From assembly GCA_021298235.1 (NCBI GenBank), contig JAJTDX010000065.1:1-12516 (forward strand): a DNA stretch of 12,516 bases, in the 5' to 3' direction. The notes beneath the pieces were generated by a model, which was given only the letters and a program-made list of their open reading frames with translations, searched no databases and was not told where the DNA came from. Source of the stretch: Cryomorphaceae bacterium (lineage in GTDB: Bacteria; Bacteroidota; Bacteroidia; Flavobacteriales; Crocinitomicaceae). Position numbers and translations under genes: made by a program. Below, piece after piece: positions 8,212 through 12,516 of the stretch (within the stretch, counting starts at the first letter, position 1; every line of letters starts with the position of its first letter).

Positions 8212-8376
8212 ATGAAAAATATGTCTGTTCTTTTTGCTCTCCTGTTTTTAGGGGTACTTCTCTTGGCTTCTTGCATGCTAAGCTTAGATGACTTCCAATC
8301 AGGGATTTCAAGTTCTTTGGCTGTCATCCTATTGTTGGGTACTCTCAAATTGCTGAGTATAGCAAATGATAATTGA
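8212..8376 (+). CDS. Small hydrophobic protein, possible lipoprotein (54 aa), downstream of icd
   Basis: A short ORF starting 9 nt after the icd stop codon and ending just before a terminator, so it is probably co-transcribed with icd. The peptide starts MKNMS, followed by a hydrophobic stretch (5-19) ending in LASC (18-21), a good lipobox with Cys21. A second hydrophobic stretch at about 35-50 contains one lysine. It could therefore be a tiny lipoprotein or a two-helix inner membrane protein. No family is recognised. Position, signal-like start and placement before the terminator favour a real gene, but there is no obvious Shine-Dalgarno sequence and conservation could not be tested. Confidence 0.45.
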   Translation: MKNMSVLFALLFLGVLLLASCMLSLDDFQSGISSSLAVILLLGTLKLLSIANDN

Positions 8377-8395
8377 GAACTTTATGAATCAGATT

Positions 8396-8418
8396 AAGGC
8401 GAATTTTTGTTTCGCCTT
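8396..8418 (+). terminator. Intrinsic terminator after icd and the small ORF
   Basis: A perfect 8-bp stem, AAGGCGAA (8396-8403) with TTCGCCTT (8411-8418), and a 7-nt T-rich loop, followed on the plus strand by the T-rich tail TTCTTT. It lies 20 nt after the small ORF stop and 5 nt before the stop of the convergent lipoprotein gene. It may act in both directions, though the T-run favours the plus strand. Confidence 0.8.
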
Positions 8419-8422
8419 TTCT

Positions 8423-9160
8423 TTATAAATTCTTGTCAATCACTTCCCTCAATTTCTCCTCTTCCATTGCGCCATTCTGCTTCCAGACTTCTTTGCCCTC
8501 TTTGAAGAGAATGAAAACAGGTACAGCTTGAATCTGATATTCTGTTGCCAGTTCGGTGCTTTTATCGACATCTATTCTTAGAACGGACGCTTTACCAGTG
8601 TATTCTTTTTCCAGACGATCGATGATCGGAGCCATTTTACGACACGGAGAACACCACACGGTATGGAAGTCTACGAGAACCAGTTTGTTTTGAGTTAATA
8701 ATTTATCGAATTGTTTTGCGCTCATTTCCTGAATGTGCTCGTCTTTGGTAACAGTCGATGCGGTCACAGGATTTCCGTTTGCTTGCCATGCAGAGATGCC
8801 TCCTTCTAAATTGTACACATGCTTAAATCCATTCTGAACCAGTATTTCAGCAGCTTGGGCGCTCCTTCCACCGGCCTTACAATAGACTAAAATGTTCTTC
8901 GAGGAATCCATTACCTTGATCTTCTTGGTGAATTCTGGATCATAAAAATCAATGGTACTCGCTTGATCAATAGTACCGCCTGCCGTTTCTTCCGGTGTGC
9001 GCACATCCAAAATGATCGTGTTCCCATTGGCCACCAATTCTTTGAATTTCGCTACATCCACATTTTGTACACTCGCTATGCCTGCCTGATTTTGAGACGT
9101 ACAGTTTGAAAACAAGAAAAGAATAAAGAACAGGGTAGAGGTAAAAGCGATGTGTTTCAT
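8423..9160 (-). CDS. Rhodanese-thioredoxin fusion lipoprotein
   Basis: A 245-residue exported protein joining a sulfurtransferase-like domain to a thioredoxin. The N-terminus is a lipoprotein signal: Lys3, a hydrophobic core (5-17) and lipobox FSNC with Cys20, so the protein is probably membrane-anchored outside the cytoplasm. The rhodanese domain spans about 34-132, with the DVRTPEE motif (52-58) and active loop CKAGGRS with Cys94. The thioredoxin domain spans about 145-245, with WCSPC (169-173; redox Cys170 and Cys173) and the conserved cis-proline Pro214 (AVPVF). The presence of both active sites suggests coupled persulfide or thiol-disulfide chemistry in the periplasm, but substrates are unknown. 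The gene is monocistronic in this window and convergent with icd. The start at 9158-9160 is set by the signal peptide. Confidence 0.92.
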   Translation of the reverse strand: MKHIAFTSTLFFILFLFSNCTSQNQAGIASVQNVDVAKFKELVANGNTIILDVRTPEETAGGTIDQASTIDFYDPEFTKKIKVMDSSKNILVYCKAGGRSAQAAEILVQNGFKHVYNLEGGISAWQANGNPVTASTVTKDEHIQEMSAKQFDKLLTQNKLVLVDFHTVWCSPCRKMAPIIDRLEKEYTGKASVLRIDVDKSTELATEYQIQAVPVFILFKEGKEVWKQNGAMEEEKLREVIDKNL

Positions 9161-9187
9161 TGGAATCTTATTTAAAATTGCTCAATA

Positions 9188-9195
9188 CGAAAGTA
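9188..9195 (-). promoter_or_regulatory. Candidate -7 box for the rhodanese-thioredoxin gene
   Basis: On the minus strand TACTTTCG matches TAnnTTTG at five of six fixed positions, 27 nt upstream of the ATG. No firm -33 element was identified. Tentative. Confidence 0.25.
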
Positions 9196-9257
9196 CAACT
9201 ATTCTTTTCCTGCGAAAGTGACTTTTGTTACAATTTGGTTTTTTGGATGAGCAATAA

Positions 9258-9309
9258 GCTCCGCAGGATTTGCAATGCGAAGGCGCTACGGAGTAAATCC
9301 TGCGGAAAA
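9258..9309. repeat. REP-like palindromic element
   Basis: A perfect 12-bp inverted repeat, TCCGCAGGATTT (9260-9271) and AAATCCTGCGGA (9295-9306), encloses 23 nt. Inside, CTCCG (9259-9263) can alternatively pair with CGGAG (9289-9293), and GGATTTGCAAT resembles half of a small GGATT-CAATCC hairpin. The higher GC than its surroundings and the noncoding position fit a dispersed extragenic palindrome of the REP type common in Bacteroidota. No transposase (RAYT) gene is present in the window. An apparent 75-codon ORF over this region looks spurious. Confidence 0.65.
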
Positions 9310-9338
9310 TCCTTAAATCGTTATTGTATAATTGATGC

Positions 9339-9381
9339 ACGCCGCAAGATCACAATCTTAAAGAAGACTTGCAGTAAAACC
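9339..9381. repeat. Degenerate second copy of the REP-like element
   Basis: About 80 nt from the first copy, this stretch keeps the same order of pieces: CCGCA, then AGATCACAATCT (compare GGATTTGCAATGC), then GCAGTAAAACC (compare GGAGTAAATCC). AAGAT (9346-9350) and ATCTT (9355-9359) form a compensated small hairpin where the first copy has GGATT...CAAT. The outer palindrome is lost. The similarity is visible by eye but imperfect, so homology is probable, not proven. Confidence 0.4.
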
Positions 9382-9399
9382 TTTTAGAAGCTGAGGTAA

Positions 9400-9747
9400 T
9401 TAGTTTAAATTCCCAATCATTCGAAACAACATTCGGGATAGCTCGTCTGCTTTTCGGTAGAATTGCTGGAATTCATGATCAGAGAGGATGGTTTCTTCTT
9501 TCATTACATCAAAAATGGCCACGCACTCGAAGGTAGAACCTCGTGAGATAACGTAGAAATTTCGTTTGTCTGCTTTGCTATAGCGACTTGTGCCTTCCGC
9601 AATGTTTAGAACAATACTCAAGGAAGCTCTTCGCAGTTGGTTTCTTACGACAGAGTCGATTGATTTAGTTGTCCTCATAAGTTGAAGGACTTCCTTGTTA
9701 AAGGCTTTTGCTTTGCGGTAAACATCTAATTTTTCGAAATCGAACAT
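9400..9747 (-). CDS. Four helix bundle protein (23S rRNA intervening-sequence / S23 family)
   Basis: A 115-residue protein when started at the ATG at 9745-9747, where the family's usual N-terminus (MFDFEKLDVYRKA) begins. The open frame runs 35 codons further upstream to 9852, but that extension is low in complexity and unlike the family. The conserved core NQLRRASLSIVLNIAEG lies at about 52-68 of the shorter form, followed by a helical region with RNFY and the SRGSTFE-like turn typical of this family. Members form a helical bundle and were first found encoded within insertions in 23S rRNA genes. Most Bacteroidota copies are stand-alone genes of unknown function, often amid repeats, as here. 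No Shine-Dalgarno sequence is seen. The family is confident; the function is unknown. Confidence 0.88.
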   Translation of the reverse strand: MFDFEKLDVYRKAKAFNKEVLQLMRTTKSIDSVVRNQLRRASLSIVLNIAEGTSRYSKADKRNFYVISRGSTFECVAIFDVMKEETILSDHEFQQFYRKADELSRMLFRMIGNLN

Positions 9748-10063
9748 GAATGGTAGGTTTAGGTTATTGTTACTTGAATTTAAGAAATTTAGATCGACAT
9801 TGAAAGTGGTATCGGAAAATTCTTCCAATCTAATCATTGTAAAAGCACACAATCAGTGTGAGTATTTTGACAGAAAAAGTAATTAGAGTTTGATCACATT
9901 TTTTTATGTTACATTCAATACTGAATAAACAAGATTCTTCCATAGAAGTGTGAGATTTAAAAATGACTCCCTACCTGTTTCAATCACACTCAGTTCTCAG
10001 CACTCAAAACTGCAAAAAAATAAGAGTTCATAAAAGTTTGAGTTTGAGTGTGAGTATTGAGGG
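9748..10063. repeat. Noncoding tract with degenerate short tandem repeats
   Basis: About 316 bp between the four-helix-bundle gene and the tRNA terminator, with no credible gene. It holds a heptamer array at 9987-10013 (CACTCAG, TTCTCAG, CACTCAA, AACTGCA) and a hexamer array at 10036-10060 (GTTTGA twice, GTGTGA, then GTATTGA). The 11-mer GTGTGAGTATT occurs at 9856-9866 and again at 10048-10058. A small hairpin, CACAC-aatca-GTGTG, lies at 9846-9860. The 14-mer CAAAAAAATAAGAG at 10013-10026 recurs inside the tRNA terminator at 10067-10080. The arrays look like decayed simple repeats of the kind often seen beside S23-family genes. The upstream part must also contain that gene's promoter, which I could not place. 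Confidence 0.6.
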
Positions 10064-10113
10064 GCACAAAAAAATAAGAGCAACACTCTCGCATTGCTCT
10101 TATTTTTTTGTGC
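10064..10113 (-). terminator. Strong intrinsic terminator of tRNA-Leu
   Basis: A perfect 20-bp inverted repeat (10064-10083 with 10094-10113) surrounds a 10-nt loop. Read on the minus strand, the hairpin begins within the last nucleotides of the tRNA, crosses an A-run, folds through AGAGCAA/TTGCTCT and ends in seven Ts (10074-10068). The overlap with the tRNA acceptor end (10111-10113) means that the pairing must be undone or trimmed during tRNA 3' processing. Confidence 0.85.
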
Positions 10114-10192
10114 GCACGACTGGATTCGAACCAGCACACCTGTTGGCACCACCCCCTCAAGATGGCATGTCTACCAATTTCATCACGTGCGC
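10111..10192 (-). tRNA. tRNA-Leu (anticodon GAG)
   Basis: The minus-strand sequence folds as a class II tRNA of 82 nt including the discriminator A. The acceptor stem is GCGCACG with CGTGCGC (7 bp). The anticodon stem is CCATC with GGTGG around the loop TTGAGGG, giving anticodon GAG, which reads CUC and CUU leucine codons. A long variable arm (GCC-aaca-GGT) is followed by T stem GCTGG with CCAGT around TTCGAAT. The 3' CCA is not encoded. It sits 51 nt downstream of the dnaE stop with its own -7 box and terminator, so it is probably an independent unit. No integrase or attachment duplication is seen. Confidence 0.93.
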
Positions 10193-10208
10193 GTTGAATT
10201 GGTGGATG

Positions 10209-10216
10209 CAAATATA
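10209..10216 (-). promoter_or_regulatory. tRNA-Leu -7 promoter box (TATATTTG)
   Basis: On the minus strand TATATTTG is a perfect match to the Bacteroidota -7 consensus TAnnTTTG. It lies 16 nt before the mature tRNA 5' end, leaving a leader of only about ten nucleotides. The -33 region on the dnaE side is A-rich without a clear TTG. Confidence 0.55.
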
Positions 10217-10243
10217 AAGAGTTTTTGTTTTTTTAGTAGCTTT

Positions 10244-12415
10244 TTACTGCGCATTCTCGGAAAACCTCACATCCTCCATAAACTTCTCTTTTACCATCAT
10301 TCCGACCTCCAGGGTGTAATAACCGAATTCTTCAGAAACAATGCCTGTCAGACGATAGATGCCCTTGCCGTGAAAGGGATATTTGTGTGCGACTTCCGGA
10401 AAGTGAACGGTATCAAGGATGTCTCCTTGCTGATCGATAAATGTTCCGAAATACATCGTGTCACCTTTTGAGGTGTAGGATTTTTTGAGTGCAACCAGGT
10501 AACCATAGGTGGTGATCTTAAGTCCTAGGTGCGTATGTAACGTTTTTGCGGGTATATGTGGAAGAGGTTTTTCTGCTAATAATTCAAAAGGGTTGCACAA
10601 TGGAAAACCGAGAAGCTCCATTTGTTCGAATGCGAGTTCAATATTTTGTTCCGTTAATTCGGGCAGTTTGAACTGTTTTTGTCCTTCTTCAAAAAGCTGA
10701 GGGGTAGGGTTTTTGTCTTTTATTTTGTTGTGGTAAAGATGGGCCTTCCAAAGCAACTCTTTTCGAGTTTCCGGAAAATCGCTTAATCCTCCTATGCGAA
10801 TAATGAGAACCAATTGTTCAAGTGGAATGTAACAGCGTTTCATGAGGTCTTCAAAATTTCGTAACAGTCCATTCTTCTTTCGCTCGTTGAGTACTTTATG
10901 AATAAGCAACGCTTCGAGTCCGTTTACGAGAATAAATCCCAGAATCAGTTCTGTGCCTTTCAATAGACATTCAAAATCTCCCTGATTTACAGATGGAGCA
11001 AGAATTGTAGCGCCCCAGGAGCGGGCCTCGTGCACATACACTTCCGTTCGGTAATAGCCGCCAAAGTTGTTGATGCAGGCTGTCATATATTCGAGTGGAT
11101 AATAGGCTTTGAGGTAGAGGCTTTGATAGCTTTCCACGGCGTAGGAAGCAGAATGTCCTTTGGAAAAGGCATATCCCGCAAAACTTTCGATCTGTCGCCA
11201 AATATCGCTGATGAGGTTATCGGTATACCCTTTTTTTCGGCAGTTGGAGAAGAAGGTGTCGCGTACTTTTTCGAATTCTGCCCTGGAACGAAATTTCCCT
11301 GACATTCCCCGACGTAAAACGTCGGCTTCGGCAAGTGATAGCCCTGCGAAGTGATGGGCCACTTTGATCACATCTTCCTGATACACCATCACGCCATAGG
11401 TGTCGGGCATGATCTCCTGAAGAACGGGTGGTGCTTCTTTGCGTTTTTCGGGATAGCGGTGACGAAGAATGTACTCCCGCATCATGCCCGATTGAGACAC
11501 GCCCGGACGTATGATCGAACTGGCGGCAACTAATCCCAGATACGTATCGACTTGCAATTTCACCATCAGCATACGCATCGCCGGCGACTCGACATAGAAA
11601 CAACCCATTGCTCTGGCTGAACGCAATAATTCCTTGATCTTCTCATCGGTTTTGAAATAGGAAATATCGTGAATGTCATGCGCTGGTTTTTCTGGTTGGT
11701 TATATGTAATGATATCGAGTGCATCGTGGATCTTTCCCAATCCTCTTTGACTGAGAATATCGAATTTGAACAGCCCTACATCTTCCGCTTCCATCATGGA
11801 AAATTGCGTTGTGGGATAGCCTTTTGGAGGCAGGAAGGTTCCCGAGTACCAAGTGACTGGTTTTTCACTGATGATGATCCCGCCGGCATGTACGCTCAAG
11901 TGGGAGGGGAGTCCCTGGATGTATTGACTGTATTTAATCACTAGTTGCGAAAGTTGATCGAGCTGATTGTAGTTGAACTTTCCTTTGCTGAGGAGATCGA
12001 TCTCTGTTTTTGGAAGTCCGAATACTTTGCCGAGTTCGCGTACTGAAGCGCTGTACTGAAAGGTGTTATAGGTGCAAAGCAACGCAGCATTTGGATAGCG
12101 ATCGAAGATATAGCGGGTGACATCGTCGCGGTCTTTCCAGGAAAAATCGATATCGAAATCCGGTGGATTCTTGCGGTAGAGATTGATGAAACGTTCAAAA
12201 TACAGATCGAGTTCGAGCGGGTCAACATCGGTAATTCTCAGAAGGTAAGCTACAATGCTGTTGGCTCCGCTTCCTCGACCAACGTAAAAATAGCCTTTGG
12301 AACGTGCATACGAAGTAAAGTCCCATGTAATGAGAAAGTAGGAGAGGTAGTCTTTTTCTGCAATCACTTCCACTTCCTGCTCGATGCGGGCAATGATCTC
12401 ATCGGCTTCCTGCCA
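10244..12415 (-). CDS. dnaE: DNA polymerase III alpha-type (DnaE, probably the short error-prone class), N-terminus missing
   Basis: The catalytic and C-terminal part of a C-family DNA polymerase. Residue numbers count from the GTG at 12371-12373, an internal codon. Visible are SYFLITWDF (11-19), VGRGSGANSIVAYLL (31-45), and the catalytic aspartates Asp74 and Asp76 in PPDFDIDF (70-77) plus Asp205 in KFDIL (203-207). Also present are SHLSVHAGG (157-165), the fingers and HhH region, and a C-terminal OB-like domain (about 590-690). Active-site residues are thus intact. The frame opens only to 12415, where a TAG (12416-12418) stops it. The N-terminal PHP domain, about 300 residues in relatives, is absent and replaced by 30 bp of unassigned DNA plus inverted icd sequence. 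The short C-terminus and sequence style recall the second Bacteroidota DnaE that accompanies Y-family polymerases in SOS loci, which is inference. It is either a decapitated pseudogene or a chimeric assembly end. Confidence 0.85.
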   Translation of the reverse strand, partial: WQEADEIIARIEQEVEVIAEKDYLSYFLITWDFTSYARSKGYFYVGRGSGANSIVAYLLRITDVDPLELDLYFERFINLYRKNPPDFDIDFSWKDRDDVTRYIFDRYPNAALLCTYNTFQYSASVRELGKVFGLPKTEIDLLSKGKFNYNQLDQLSQLVIKYSQYIQGLPSHLSVHAGGIIISEKPVTWYSGTFLPPKGYPTTQFSMMEAEDVGLFKFDILSQRGLGKIHDALDIITYNQPEKPAHDIHDISYFKTDEKIKELLRSARAMGCFYVESPAMRMLMVKLQVDTYLGLVAASSIIRPGVSQSGMMREYILRHRYPEKRKEAPPVLQEIMPDTYGVMVYQEDVIKVAHHFAGLSLAEADVLRRGMSGKFRSRAEFEKVRDTFFSNCRKKGYTDNLISDIWRQIESFAGYAFSKGHSASYAVESYQSLYLKAYYPLEYMTACINNFGGYYRTEVYVHEARSWGATILAPSVNQGDFECLLKGTELILGFILVNGLEALLIHKVLNERKKNGLLRNFEDLMKRCYIPLEQLVLIIRIGGLSDFPETRKELLWKAHLYHNKIKDKNPTPQLFEEGQKQFKLPELTEQNIELAFEQMELLGFPLCNPFELLAEKPLPHIPAKTLHTHLGLKITTYGYLVALKKSYTSKGDTMYFGTFIDQQGDILDTVHFPEVAHKYPFHGKGIYRLTGIVSEEFGYYTLEVGMMVKEKFMEDVRFSENAQ

Positions 12416-12445
12416 CTACCACAAGGTAAATAAAGACGAGGGCGA

Positions 12446-12516
12446 TCCGATACCGTCTCCTTTTGCAACTGTGATTCTTTTCATGACTTTCTATTTTGCT
12501 TGCAAGACAAAATTCG
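12446..12516 (-). repeat. 71-bp inverted repeat, right-end copy (icd start)
   Basis: Read on the minus strand, this equals 6734-6804 exactly: the icd -7 box, leader, ATG and first 13 codons (MKRITVAKGDGIG). It then continues in frame for nine unrelated codons to the TAG at 12418-12416, beyond which the dnaE frame begins. If real, it would encode a 22-residue icd-start peptide. The match runs to the last base of the window, so its full length is unknown. Confidence 0.97.

Noticed and set aside
9160..9387. 75-codon plus-strand ORF upstream of the rhodanese-thioredoxin gene
   Set aside because: It runs through the REP-like palindrome and its decayed copy, has no family-like sequence and overlaps the divergent gene's promoter region; it looks like a chance ORF in repeat DNA.
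9748..9852. N-terminal extension (35 codons) of the four-helix-bundle ORF
   Set aside because: The family's usual N-terminus begins at the internal ATG (9745-9747); the extension is Asn/Leu-rich and unlike family members.
9853..10063. CRISPR array
   Set aside because: The repeats are 6-7 nt, tandem and without spacers; no cas genes are present.
10013..10192. tRNA-Leu as an integration site for a genomic island
   Set aside because: No integrase, no repeat of the tRNA 3' end and no cargo genes; the only direct repeat (14 nt, A-rich) belongs to the terminator.
9963..10471. Plus-strand ORFs over the tRNA and the dnaE 3' end
   Set aside because: They translate the antisense of tRNA-Leu and of dnaE; such TTGFEPA-like peptides are a well-known artefact of tRNA genes.
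11030..11603. Several overlapping ORFs on both strands within dnaE
   Set aside because: All are shadows of the well-supported DnaE frame.
12371..12373. GTG as the real start of a complete short DnaE
   Set aside because: Family-like sequence (DEIIARIEQE) continues upstream of this codon in the same frame to at least about 12400, so it is an internal valine.

Overview
The window looks like a contig from a member of the Bacteroidota, probably a Cytophagales-like organism. The support is indirect. The DNA is moderately AT-rich, and most start codons lack a clear Shine-Dalgarno sequence. Several upstream regions carry matches to the TAnnTTTG -7 promoter box of this phylum. The gene types also fit: a Thermus-type NADP isocitrate dehydrogenase, a small four-helix-bundle (S23-like) protein amid repeat debris, and a short second-type DnaE.

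Layout. Bases 2-5266 (+) encode the C-terminal 1754 residues of a nonribosomal peptide synthetase (NRPS), cut at its 5' end by the window edge. Its order is (A tail)-PCP-C-A-PCP-C-PCP-TE, so the last module has no adenylation domain. The complete A domain reads as ornithine-like. A front-end type fatty-acid desaturase (5327-6418, -) converges on it. A 347-bp AT-rich divergent intergenic region separates the desaturase from icd (6766-8202, +). icd is followed by a 54-codon hydrophobic ORF and a terminator. Convergent to these is a rhodanese-thioredoxin lipoprotein (8423-9160, -). Next come a REP-like palindromic element with a decayed second copy, a four-helix-bundle gene (9400-9747, -), degenerate short tandem repeats, and a tRNA-Leu(GAG) with its own promoter box and a strong terminator. 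The window closes with a DNA polymerase III alpha-type gene (10244-12415, -) that lacks its N-terminal PHP region.

The most unusual feature is the right end. The last 71 bases (12446-12516) are an exact reverse complement of 6734-6804, which holds the putative icd -7 box, its leader and its first 13 codons. They replace the expected 5' part of dnaE. This is either a real inverted duplication that decapitated dnaE or, more probably, an assembly chimera at a contig end.

Functionally the window is a patchwork: secondary metabolism (NRPS), lipid desaturation, the TCA cycle (icd), periplasmic redox and sulfur chemistry, translation (tRNA), and probable error-prone replication (dnaE). I see no CRISPR array, integrase, transposase or intact mobile element, and no clearly new multi-gene system. 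The NRPS with its A-less final module is the best candidate for novel chemistry.
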